NCBI RefSeq assembly: GCF_029784155.1
Contig: NC_073693.1
Span: forward strand, 150,600,843 to 150,664,842
Reading direction: 5' to 3'
Source of the DNA: Uranotaenia lowii
Lineage: Eukaryota; Arthropoda; Insecta; Diptera; Culicidae
DNA length: 64,000 nucleotides
Positions 22,937 to 33,893 of this stretch are shown here, one piece after another. The notes under the pieces were generated by a model. It made no database searches. It worked only from the letters and a program-made list of their open reading frames with translations, and was not told where the DNA came from. The position numbers and the translations under genes were made by a program. Numbering within the stretch: position 1 is the stretch's first letter; each line of letters opens with the position of its first letter.

Positions 22937-24532
22937 CAGTGAAAACCCGATTTTGTCACACACCGATTTTGTCTACCCCCGATTTTGTCTACCCCCGATT
23001 TTGTCTCATTTTTTCACCCGATTTTGTCATCAAATTTTATTCAACGCAAAAATACTAAATATCGCCTTTTTCATTTTCGTTGAACATCTTAGGGTTGAAA
23101 TCGTTGTGAAGGGACAAAACTGATGGATGATTACATCGATATTGAAGGTGAAGCTGATTGATCGGGGCGTATCAAGATTTTTACACAAAAAAGTCAAGTT
23201 TTAAACACGTTTTTTTATTATTACAATTTTAACTAAATCAAAGTTGTTGAATACATTTATAACTAAATATAATGGTATAACAGAACATGTTCAAGTAATC
23301 TTAAAGCTGTGTTTTATTTGTTTGGGCTTTTTTCAAAGCAATCTCTCTAACCTATACGTCGCAAGAAGATGACATCAACTATCGAGAGATCTTGAGCACC
23401 AGTCCAATCAACTATGTTATCCAACATACGTACAGCTTCAACATCATTTATGTTTCTTGAAGTTTCACATGAATAATTTTGGGTAGATGCCGCTTATTCT
23501 GAGTCTAGTGCTAAGTACATCTGAAATTTTTAATGGCTCCTATGATTCCAGGGACTCATTTAGTGCTGACTGATTACCAGCGTCATGTTCAGAATTTTGT
23601 CATCCGTAAATGCTTAACTGTCATATCTCTAGAAATATCATCCTTCAACGTTATACTCTTTAAGCTTTGACCTGTATCGATTTTGCAAGCCATGACATAC
23701 AGCAAAAGTTTTTGACGATATTTTAGTTTACAGTTCCTTATTAAATTCTGGTCGAGTCATCCAGGCATTTTTAGAGGCGAAATATGTGACGAGCACCTTA
23801 AAATTTTTGAAAGCTCTAGGAGCTTTTTATTTTCCGATAATGTTTGTCAACTTTACACCCTGCAGCATTTTTCAAATCTTTGGTTGAAATAAGCAGAAGT
23901 GATGTTGCCTCAGTGGTCGGTTATGATTTTGATTTAAACGGAAGCTTTGGGGGTTATTCTGCGAGTCGAGTGACGTGACTCTCAAAGTTTCATTTCTTTA
24001 TCCTGACTTCAGGAAATTTTTCTGGGAAGAAACGTTAGTATGAATGAGCTCCAAAAATGGATCGCAGGACATTTGAGCTGAAACTTCTAGCCTAGAGTAG
24101 ATTCTGGAGTCAGCACAATAATGTGAAATTTTTCACATCACGTCACGTGACTCTCAGAATAAGCCCCTTTGAATCTAATCTCCAGTAATATTTAACCAAA
24201 AGAAATAATTAGATCGTTAACATTTGATCCATTTAAGATTATTTAATTTTTCTGATAATACCGGTTGAAACAAGGTGTTTAAAGAAACGTAAAAACAATA
24301 TTGTATGATGTTTTGATGTAAAAAGGACCTGTTACTAGAAATACGTCAAAAAACGGAGTATCTACTACAAAACGTCTAAACTGTTTTATCGGGATAATAT
24401 ATGTTTTTTGTAGTACTTTATTAGAATAGAACGGATTAAAATCATTTTTTTTCAAAATTTCCCGATTTTATCACTCTCCCCGATTTGTCACTCAAAATTC
24501 ATCATGGGGGTGATAAAATCGGGTTTTCACTG
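22937..24532. mobile_element. pogo-like TIR element, TA target duplication
   Basis: Both ends read CAGTGAAAACCCGATTTT, flanked by TA (22935-22936 and 24533-24534). CAGT starts with TA duplication are typical of pogo/Tc1-group transposons. Subterminal repeats of CCCCGATTTTGTC occur three times at the left end and twice, diverged, at the right end. The 1.6-kb interior has no transposase frame and holds a nested MITE at 23946-24170. A related CGATTTTGGCAAC fragment follows at 24590-24640. Confidence 0.75.
23946..24170. repeat. 225-bp MITE with CACGTGAC-containing termini
   Basis: Left end TTTGGGGGTTATTCTG(C)GAGTC and right end (reverse complement) AAAGGGGCTTATTCTGAGAG are inverted repeats of about 35 bp with few mismatches, continuing into GTGACGTGA. 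Another GCTTATTCTGAGTC fragment lies at 23490. The target duplication is unclear. Confidence 0.6.
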
Positions 24533-24534
24533 TA

Positions 24535-25099
24535 ATTTGAAATAAAAATTTGAAATAAAAAAGTTACAAAAAAGCCGTTTGATTTTGACAACATTCGATT
24601 TTGGCAACATAAAATTCCGGGCGTGTTGCCAAAAACGAACGGGGTCTTTATTTTGAAATGTTTGATTATGTTAATTTTTTGGATTAAGTAATCCAAATTA
24701 CAGAATCAAAACATGTTATTTGAATAACATAATTCAAATTTTGATGGTGTTTTGCAAAATTGTTCGTAGGAAAATAGTTCAATTTTTTGTATTCCAATTT
24801 TTCATTGCATGATACTGCTGATTTTAAACGAATAGTTAATTTTTTCAGAATGTATTGGTTATTGGTTATTCAGACTATTAAATACAAAACTCTTCAAAAC
24901 TCTTATTTCAGAATTCAATTTTAATTTAAAACATGTTATTCAATTTACAATATAATAATTAAAGTTTTTGTTTACTTACATTCATATTCCGATCCTCGAT
25001 TTTTTTCAAATACTTTACATCATCACAAATCACTTCATCACATATGTAAGTAAAGCTTAAGAACACTGATATATGAAACAGTAGTCAATTCCACATACG
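24535..25099. other. AT-rich interval
   Basis: Contains a small inverted CGATTTTGGCAAC / GTGTTGCCAAAAACG pair near 24596-24637, otherwise nothing recognised. Confidence 0.4.
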
Positions 25100-25431
25100 C
25101 ACGACGCTATAGAAAAACTACCGCCACGTCCGCACAGCATCGAAGCACGGGTGAAACTGAATGTCTTCGCAAGCAATATCAACATAACAAGCCACCACGC
25201 TACTGAACCAAGTGAACGGACCATGATCCAACACATTGAAAAGCAATTGCGTACATACGAAAGAAACAAGAAATTGTAAACTGTATGGGTGCGTGAAGTT
25301 GGACTTCTATAGAAAAAAGACCGAAAATATTCTAAGTTCGGAATCTCAAAGCCGCTGCGCCTTCGGAAAACCACCCATTTATTCATTTGGAGGCGGAATC
25401 GATGAACGGGAATGAATTTTTTCTTGCTGGG
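25100..25431 (+). repeat. Dispersed repeat, copy 2 of the pair with 15278-15601
   Basis: Aligns along its length with the first copy; the terminal ~55 bp are identical, while the 5' part has many changes and indels. The reading frame of copy 1 is broken here. Confidence 0.7.
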
Positions 25432-26062
25432 AGGTTGTTGATTTTCATAAGAGGAGTCTTATGGAAACAGGAAATTTCACGTCTAATAAAAATAATCAAA
25501 AATATTTGATGTTAAAAGTTTCAATTTATTTTTTTGTCAAATTCGCTTGCAGCAGCACATCAACATCAACATATTGAACGTCTACAATAAATAAACTACA
25601 ATTAAACCTTACCATTTAGACTATCAAAATCACATGAATTGTTAAGAAAAAGTAGTGACTTTACAACTGGTAACTGGTAAGTGCTTTTGTTTAACAACGA
25701 TGAAACAGATGACTGCTGGAATGAATGTATTCATTATTCATTCACATTCCGTTCATCACAACTCCGTTTCTTAAATTTCTCATAAGAACTTCGTATGAAA
25801 ATTGAAAGAATTTTATAAGAATCTTATGAAGAACAATTTTGCACTCTAAAAGCGGTTCATAAGACGCATCTTATGCAAATTATAATAAGAATTTGCCTGA
25901 GTGTAGGCTTTCTGCCACCGATCAATGGCTTATCGGCGTTTGGCCTCCTTTCAAGGTAGTCCTTTGTCTTCTGAAGGAAACAGAAAAGGGAATGGATTCC
26001 CAAAGAATGGGAATTGTATTTTGCTTACTGCCTGCCTGTAGGAAACGGGAAATGCAGCGAAC
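25432..26062. other. Interval with CATAAGA/TCTTATG palindromes, no gene
   Basis: Between 25779 and 25900 CATAAGA, TCTTATG and related words recur and the stretch ends TTTGCCTGAGTGTAG. TACACTCAGAAAAAT near 11305 looks like the opposite end of the same sort of TIR element, but no pair could be bounded. Confidence 0.3.
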
Positions 26063-26108
26063 GCCGGCAGGACTTGAAGCGGAGATTGCAGGTTCAAGTC
26101 CTGCCGGC
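26063..26108. repeat. Perfect 16-bp inverted repeat containing a tRNA T-arm
   Basis: GCCGGCAGGACTTGAA (26063-26078) and TTCAAGTCCTGCCGGC (26093-26108) are exact reverse complements with a 14-nt loop. The right half with its preceding GATTGCAG resembles the T-arm and acceptor of eukaryotic tRNA-Arg genes (B box GGTTCAAGTCC). The left half is an inverted copy of the same arm. No A box or anticodon arm is present, so this is not a working tRNA. Confidence 0.6.
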
Positions 26109-26954
26109 GAGCCGTTGTATCTTTTTCGAAAAATTCGTGATATTTACGGCTTATGTTCTTTCGTTCTTTGATAGCTTTTCTCTAATTCTTTCCATCACCT
26201 ACGAAAATCTAATTTTCACATTTTTTCTGAAACTAAGGATGCTGCATACATTTAGGGATTAAAAACTACTACGAAAAAATCTACAAGCTGTAATCATAAA
26301 AATGAATGTTTGGATGAATGAAATTTCAATGTTTTAAAACGGTGATGCTAATCATTATTCATAATCCAGCACATGGAAACGAGATTTACAGAGTGTTTCA
26401 TTTTACCCCAGACAGCTGACAAACACAGACAACTGAATTATAAAAATATTTATTTAAAAAAATTGAGTGATTGTTCGAAAAATATGTTTACACCAACAGT
26501 GTTGGTATAGCATGAGAAAACCAGTCAAAAGTTTGTAAGCAATATTATCAAGCCAACCAGTCATACTTAGTAATTTTTTTTACGGCATCGAAAAATGTAA
26601 AAATTTGTACATTTATTGCTCGATTTTTTAAATTTTATATAAAGAAAAAAACTTGAAAAAAAACTAGCTTAAGATGCGAGAAGATGCGGTTCTGCTTGAA
26701 AGCCAGCAAATTTTTGATAAATAATGTTTTTTTTTCTTCCAATCTCCAGAGTAGCTTAAGATAAAAACTTCAAAGCTCATTATCCTCATTTTCGAGAGAA
26801 CGCAAGAAAAATTTTTTTTCAACATTTTTTTTGAACCCTTTTTTCCATTTGGGTTGATTTAAAGAGCTGGGTAAAGACGGGTGCTGGCAGATAAAAATGG
26901 CATGATTAGCAAAGCTCATTTACGTTCAAAATGACGAGTTCCCTAAGCCCTTAA
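26109..26954. other. AT-rich interval, nothing recognised
   Basis: A GGCATCGAAAAATG word near 26583 resembles the repeat at 16640 in reverse; otherwise no feature seen. Confidence 0.4.
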
Positions 26955-27560
26955 CCTTCCAAAGCCGTTCGCTAAATATCCGTTTCGGGGAAATATGCGT
27001 TGTAATTTGATTTCGTTCTCCTGGCTGTAAATGTTAACCGATTTTGATGATATTATATTCATTGTGTAGGTAATTTATTCTAATTACTCAACATTTCAAA
27101 ATAAAGTCGATATGTATTACCAGGATTTCAGAAACTGGTTCAGAAAGTTAAAAGTCCGAAAAATCAATTTTATTTTTAAAATACTCATAACTTCTGACAG
27201 CTTCTCTGTATTTAATTATTTCATTGATGTTTGAAATTGTCAAGAATCCATCTATTCGACAATGTATAGATATGTTGGGGTCCAATGAAAGTTTTTACCG
27301 CTATGACAGATCTTCCGGTAGAATAAAGTCTTACTTTTAAAAAACGACATCCAGTTTTTGCTTTGCTTAGCTGTATTTCATTTCTCAATGAACCGATTTA
27401 AAAAAACTCAAATTTTAGTTTTTTGGCGTTAATTTGATCATTATTTTCATAGAACATACTTGGTCTGTCAAAACTACCAGTTCATCAGTATATTGGAATG
27501 ATGATAAAGATGTTTGAAATGTGCGCTTCGGGTCATATTGACCCGAACGGCTTTGGAGGG
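26955..27560. mobile_element. 606-bp MITE flanked by TTAA (piggyBac-like)
   Basis: Left end CCTTCCAAAGCCGTTCG and right end (reverse complement) CCCTCCAAAGCCGTTCGGG are inverted repeats. TTAA sits at both borders (26951-26954, 27561-27564). TTAA duplication with a CC-start terminus fits the piggyBac superfamily. The interior is noncoding. Confidence 0.75.
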
Positions 27561-27564
27561 TTAA

Positions 27565-29940
27565 ACACCATCCTGTAATAAGCAAGAGCTGGGAGATCAT
27601 CTATGGGTGTTTTTCACAAGTGGAACAGATCTCCTGGGTAATGATAATGATGGCTTGTAAGAAAAATATTGAATTTTTATGATGAAAACCAAAAAATTAA
27701 TGAAGAAAAATAACTTTTGCATTCTGAATAAACTCCTTATAAAACCAACACAGATTCCTAAAGTTTAGTAAAACTCAACTCTTTGGAAGATATAAAAAAA
27801 CTTATCAACAAAAAATAGAAGTCGATCAAAATAGAACCATAGAGATTTCCCTCTTGGGGGTTGTCTGTGTGCGCCCAGGATAGGACACATATTTTCGATC
27901 AAATTCACCGATCCGAAAAATCTCCCCCACAGCTGCAGGAAATCAAAGCCATTGACGATGAGCTTTCCAATTCCCATGCGGATGCGGTTCGATGGCTCGA
28001 ACGATTGAATTGTTCAAATCTCTGTTTGCACTTTTCAAAGTCGTCCTCAACCATCGCATCGCATCACATCGATTGGGGGACGTGGAAATAGTGAGTGGTT
28101 TCCGAAATCATCCACCATTACTTTATCATTGCTCTGTAACAGCACTGCTGTATCAGATGGAGATATTTCCCCCGGGATATAGTTTAGTTACGAAGTTGAT
28201 TGAACTTGGTTCAATAGTTTTCCAGTGTTTACGCGTTTTCCAATTCAGATTTGAAGGAAAGCAAAAAAAAAAGTCTCGACGTCTAAAGCTTAATATTTAT
28301 TGGCGTTGCCGAGTTTTTGAATTCATTGATTAATGACACATTTTTTAACAGATTGTCTTGAAGGGAGTCCAAAATAACTTTGGAATAAATCATTTCTGTC
28401 GTCAAGATGTGTTTTATTTTATCTGGATGGGCTGAATCATAAAATAAAGGGAGGAAAAATAAAATGAATCCATGCACCTTAGGTAACATAGAAAAACTAC
28501 TCTCATTTCACCTGAAGTTGCCATGTTTCCGGAAAGCAAACAGCTTCTCTTGTTGTGAAGCTTTTTACTTTTTGCACAGCATGTTCTGTTTTGAACAAAC
28601 GAATTTTAGATTTTGACAAATTTTTGATTACACGTCTTGTACAAACAAAAAATCTGTTCTAATAGCTGTCGTATTTAATTTAAAAAAGTTCTACAAAGTG
28701 AAAGCTTACTTTTCGTGGTGCAGAAAACAAAATTGAACCCGATGTGAAATGCAAGTTTCAGTTTTTGGTTTCAGTGTTATTCCTAAACTATCTAGTGGTA
28801 TACCTAAAAATTTTAAAAAGGAATTCTAAAGTATGCTTAAAATAAATTTTCCACTCAGAACCAGGAACAAAACCTAGTCCCTCCTTACTATTCACCAACA
28901 TTTGAGTTGCTTTATATTGCCTCATCAAAAAATGGAAGTCTTGTCAGATTTTCCTTTTTTTGCTCATGTCCCCGATGGCATGTTTGCCTACGATGTTCAG
29001 TTTCCTTGAGCTCGCCTATGCAGGAAGTACGTAGAGGAACAACAAAAAGAATCAGCTTCCGTTGCTTTAGTTTCTGAGCTGAGTGGTAAATTTTCCCGTC
29101 CCAACCAAACGCTTTTCTAACAGCAATGAATGAAACATGATTGTTTGACTTCTCCGCGATTTTCACTCTTCAAAGCATTCCTCCGGAACATTTCTCCCCA
29201 CTTTCCCATCAACCACAGCCAAGCGCTAAAGCAGTGACGTGAAATCGTTAAATATTTATGTCGTTATCAGGCTGCCCGTCATTGGTGTTCTTTTCCCCAT
29301 TTTTTTCACGCCAAAATTACAGCATGAGTAGAAAAAAGACTTTCTGACATCGTGGGACACATTTCCTCACGCCAAACTTGCTCTCTACTCGTTCTTCTGT
29401 TGACCTAGGCTTCGGACGAAAAATCGGTCGAGTCAAGCGATTTTCCTGGAAGCGTAAGAGCTTAACGAAATTTGCCCACAGGACGCTTGCTCAAGGAAAA
29501 CAATGAGAATAAAGTTGAGGCTTATCTGTGCTTCGGCACTTTTGGGGCTCTTTAACTTTTGAATATATTAGCTTTTGTGGTGTTTTATACTAGAAAAAAA
29601 AAATCATAATACTGTTGGTTTGGTTGGTTATTTTCAAACAAACTACGTTGAATGCGCATTTTTACTATGGTTTAAATATTTCGATGGAGAAAATTTTCGG
29701 GGAAGAATGACCCTAACGGGTTTAACTCCTATCAAAAAAAAAAAAAAAGTAAAAAATTTAGCTCCTTTCGTCCTTGGAACTATTCCAATAGGTATTTTTA
29801 ATGTCATCTAATTAAATAATGAATATTTAACCAACCGATTTTCTTTTTATTTTGTGGCGTCAGACCGATGCTTGATTCCGTAAATAAATCAGAAGCATTT
29901 ACGCAGAGCAAAAAAAAAAATGCGATTTTTTCCCTAGTTA
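27565..29940. other. Low-copy interval, no gene recognised
   Basis: Some stretches (27840-28100, 28920-29530) are GC-richer and less repetitive than the surroundings, with short frames on both strands but no recognisable domain. They could be conserved noncoding DNA. Confidence 0.4.
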
Positions 29941-29944
29941 GAGG

Positions 29945-30040
29945 CTTGATCCCTTTTCCAAGATACTTGATCCTTCGTCCAGTGACGCTTCAAATTTGAC
30001 AAATTGAAAGATAAATCGGTATCGATTTTGGAAAAGGGCG
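29945..30040. repeat. Fragment of the TACTTGATCC element family
   Basis: GGCTTGATCCC and AGATACTTGATCC resemble the termini of the element at 45915-47786. No borders can be set. Confidence 0.3.
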
Positions 30041-30737
30041 TATGCGCCTGTAAACAAACTCAGTTACTGGCTTAAACGTTTTAAACTTTCTATTTCACAT
30101 CTGAAAATATGATCCTCTTTTATTTTATGCAGTTCAATTTGAGATTTTAAATAAGGTGAATAGCTTTTCTTATGAGTGTCTAATCACGATGCTCTGTCAT
30201 CCTCTTCATCCCACGGGCGAAAAGTATTTATGTTTGTTTTCATCTGTCAAGGTATATCCCCTCCTAGTCGCGAACGAAAAGGCCAATAATAGTTTTGGAA
30301 TCGAAAAAGGGCATTCTTATATTTTCAATTCAATTTCGGCTTAAACACGCAAATAATAGTGATTTTTGAATGGATATATCTATGGTGAAAATTGCAAATG
30401 TTTTCAGTTAAATAGCTTGTAGCTGCTTTCAAGCAGAAATTTTGCGTGAATATTTCTTCTGTGGTGAGTGATCCAAAAGGCGAGCAGTCGTTCTAGATTT
30501 CAGAAAGGCGCTCGTATTTTGGCGTAGAGACAACAGAGACAACAATAGAGAGATCAAAAGGGTTAAAAATAAAATTTAGTCATTTTTATAGGTTTAGGTT
30601 TAGGTTTAGGTAGTAAAGTAGAGATTCATCTTTCCGTAGCAGACCTCAGTAAGCCGGTTTTTATCTAAGAAGATCTCAATTTTCCCTTAACAGAAGCAAA
30701 GAAACCTCTGTATTACAGTATCAAAATCTTATAAGTC
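30041..30737. other. AT-rich interval, nothing recognised
   Basis: Contains three GGTTTA repeats at 30591-30611; no gene seen. Confidence 0.4.
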
Positions 30738-32690
30738 GTTACGGCCGCACTGTGTCAAATGACATAGTCACTAGACCTGTAAACAACAATCTATTGGATC
30801 ACTCGATTGTGCGTTACATCGACCTAAACTCATTGAAGAATTACTTATTTCAGTGCGATCTGAGTGATCATAGGCCTGTCCTTACTACATACACCAAAAA
30901 AAAAACCTGTACCTGAAGTCAAACTCTTATTACGACATCATATCGATCTTGATAAACTAGACAGAGAGTTGATGGAGTTTTTGAGGACCGTCGATTTTCA
31001 AAATCAAGATCCAAATACTAGGCTATGTATTATATCCGAACGCTATCAACAACTCCTTATATTCATACTCACATCTCTAACTGCAGTTAGATTGAAGAAA
31101 CTATGCCCCTGGATGACTATAAAATATCAAGTGACAAGTTATTGCGGAAATGTAAAAGAAACCCTAGAAATCACGAGTTTAGTGAGCAACTGAAGCACAT
31201 AAAAAAGCGTCTTCAGAGCATCAAGCGGCTAACGAAAATAAAATACTATTAGCAGCTCATGAACACATCCAATATAAAAATATTTCGGAAATGAATCAAC
31301 GAGGTTATTGGAAAGAATTCTAAACCAAATGAGATAGCGTTAAATCTGCATGGTAAATCCGTGGAAGATCAATTAGCTGTAGCTGATACTTTGATTCTAT
31401 TGGAAAACAACTTGCCAGCCATTTAACCGGTAATATACATAAATGAATTTGGAACAAACGAGAGCATCAGGAACTCAGTTTATTTTCGACCATCCACACC
31501 ATACATGATGTCGTAAGTATAATATCAAACCTAGATCCTTCGAAAGCTCCTGGAGTAGATAGCTTCCCGGTGTCAGCACTACGCACCCATCATAAGGAAC
31601 TAGCTTCCGTTCTAGCATCGGCCTTCAACGATAGTTTTTGTTTTGGACTATACCCGGAGTATCTGAATCTAGCTGTCCCAGACAACCATTAGGTGGGCAT
31701 TTCGAATTTGCAACACAAATATACGTGCACATATACGAGTAAACATATCGTATATAATGCAGTGAAACCAGTTTATGCGTATCATTTTGGAGGCCATATA
31801 GGTACATTAGCACACATATTCTTGATTTGGATTGTATTGTCGTAATAAAATCATGCAATGTATTTAAATACGATAAAGAATATGCATGGGCCGCACATTT
31901 TTGGTGCAGATATACGGATTGTCGTAATAAAATCATGCAATGCATTTAAATACGATAAAGAATATGCATGAGTCGCACATTGTAGGTGCATATATACGAA
32001 AATGAGTTTAAATAACATTCTATACGATATAATCTGTAAAATAAAATACGACTTCTGGATGTCTGGGGTTGTACGCCCAGTATTCAAGTCCGATGATCCT
32101 ACAGCTCTCAACAGCTATCGATCAATATCTGTTCTTACTGCCTTCAGCAAGGTTTTTGAAAGAGGTTTGTTAGGTGGTTTATAAGAGGTTTGGCAAATGA
32201 CTTCATGCTGATCTATCTACAAGATCGGCAACAAGTAGTTAAGATCAAAGAAACAGTGAGTTCCCAATTGCATATAAGATTAGGCGTATCCCAAGGCAGC
32301 AATCTAGGACCTCTTCTCTGAATCATTCCCTTCTCTGTATCCTGAAGCTTTTTGCTGATGATATTGTACTTGAGTATTCGAATGAGGATGTAGAAATCAC
32401 GATACGAGAAATGGAGAGTGACCTGAATATTCTAGATAAGTATCTTCAGAACAATCTTCTAACATTGAATATCGCTAAGACAAAATTAATTGTTTTTAGT
32501 GTGCTCAAAACGAAACTACCGTCACATACACTTTTGATCCACAAAAGTAATAAAATAGAGGAAGTATCAAACTTAGAAGTTCGTTTAGATAACCGTTTAT
32601 CTTGGAAGCCACATATATTGAATGCTTTGAAAACCTGCGCCCCCATTTGTGGTGTTATCCGTAACTCAACAAACATGAAATCACATTAGA
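30738..32690 (+). pseudogene. Degraded non-LTR retrotransposon (endonuclease end and reverse transcriptase)
   Basis: Scattered frames on the plus strand follow LINE ORF2 order. An apurinic-endonuclease C-terminus with the SDHRPVL motif lies at about 30862-30885. RT finger motifs (RPVFKSDDPTALNSYRSISV) follow near 32070-32130, then GVSQGSNLGPLL near 32284-32320. A catalytic LFADDIVL lies near 32347-32370. A thumb-type region (NNLLTLNIAKTKLIVF, then LSWKPHI) fills 32411-32689. Stops and frameshifts interrupt it repeatedly, and about 300 bp of unrelated sequence including an 82-bp tandem duplication interrupts it at about 31684-32003. No RNase H is seen. The style suggests the Jockey/CR1/L2 group. 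The 3' tail is not identifiable. Confidence 0.7.
31836..31999. repeat. 82-bp tandem duplication, two copies
   Basis: The unit starting ATTGTCGTAATAAAATCATG occurs at 31836-31917 and 31918-31999 with a handful of differences. A related, less similar ATACG-rich stretch precedes it. It sits between two fragments of the LINE pseudogene. Confidence 0.8.
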
Positions 32691-32819
32691 AATGATAGCT
32701 CAAGTCGTTAATAATGTTATTGCGAATCGCAATTCCTACCAAAGAGGTGAATGATCGTAAAAATGGTTACTTAAAGTCGGTATAAGTCGGATATGATAAA
32801 AAGTCCGCCATGTTAGCAA

Positions 32820-33138
32820 ATTTGTTCTCCCGCACGGGATTCAAGTGCGAAAACAATCTTGTTGTGCTCTCTGCGATGAGGAGTGCAACAAGATTGCTAA
32901 AAATCAGATGGTTCTTTTGGAAAAATTGTCCAATGAGAGAAGCAGCAAATATTGCCGCTGGCAACGGTTTGCAAGCATTGAGAGAAAAAATTGCGCGTTT
33001 TTTCGAGTTTTATGCGATGATTCTATAATGTATTTGAAACAAATGACAAAGTTTGTTGAGAAATATACCTACAAAAATGTTTGTTTGAAAGCTATCGTAC
33101 TTCATTCCAAGACATGTCTTGCAGAAAGTGTATTATAA
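32820..33138 (+). other. Unknown small coding-like frame
   Basis: A 97-codon frame (32845-33138) rich in Cys, Lys and Glu (CCALCDEECNKIAKN, later YCRWQRF, ERKNC). The composition is more protein-like than neighbouring DNA and the cysteine spacing could be a metal-binding remnant. No family recognised. It lies between a LINE relic and a MITE, so it may be part of an unidentified element. Confidence 0.2.
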
Positions 33139-33157
33139 TTTTGAACACAGCCGTTAT

Positions 33158-33653
33158 ACTAAGCTTGCCAGATTGCCCGGTTTTATCCGGGTTTGCCCGG
33201 ATATTTGATGCAAAATTTCGAGAAAGTCCGGTCCAGCCCGGTTGCCCGGATATCGTCCGGATATTGCCCGGATTTTTTCACAATTTTCACAAAGAAACCA
33301 AAAAAAAAATCAAAGTTTTTGATTAGGTTTCAGCAAAATCGATGACCGGTATGGAAATTTTCAACGGTTGTTTCAAATAATTTCGCTGATTTACTTTTAT
33401 AATCCTTTAAATATTTAAGTGTTCCAAAAAGTTTTTGGAAGTCTGCAATTACATTATTAAAATATTAATTTCATATTTTTGCCTATTTTTTGCTTTTATA
33501 TATAATGACACCAAAATTTTGCCCAGTTTTTGCCCGGTTTTTTATTTGAAAAATTGAAATCCATGCCCGGATTTTGTCAGGTTTTTTTTTGAAAAAAATG
33601 CCCGGAATTGCTAGGCCCGGATGGGAGTGGAAAAAATTCTGGCAACCTTACGT
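33158..33653 (-). repeat. GCCCGG-rich MITE, copy 2 (reverse orientation)
   Basis: Read on the minus strand it begins TAAGGTTGCCAGAATTTTTT and ends CAATCTGGCAAGCTTA, matching 20536-20953 and 55271-55707. Terminal inverted repeat TAAGGTTGCCAGA / TCTGGCAAGCTTA. Repeated GCCCGG words fill both subterminal regions. Confidence 0.85.
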
Positions 33654-33893
33654 TATACATATGGTATGCTTGGGGACATAATGCATCGCATAGTACGAAC
33701 CAAAAACATCCACCACAATTTTAATTTACATCAATCACACATAATCCTAATGATAATATCATATGAGGCCCTCAGAGCCAAAGGGGTATAAGTGACAAAA
33801 TGGTCGAATTTGAGTTAATGGTGCCAAACGATTCTTCATATTCCAAACTATATTTAATGATTTTTTCAGATTTTATAAATTTTTATTAACATA

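Noticed and set aside
30591..30611. GGTTTA repeats suggesting telomeric DNA
   Set aside because: Only three copies, and the unit differs from the insect TTAGG repeat; dipterans also lack canonical telomerase repeats.
31836..31999. CRISPR-like direct repeats
   Set aside because: Only two abutting 82-bp copies with no spacers, in a eukaryotic transposon-rich context.
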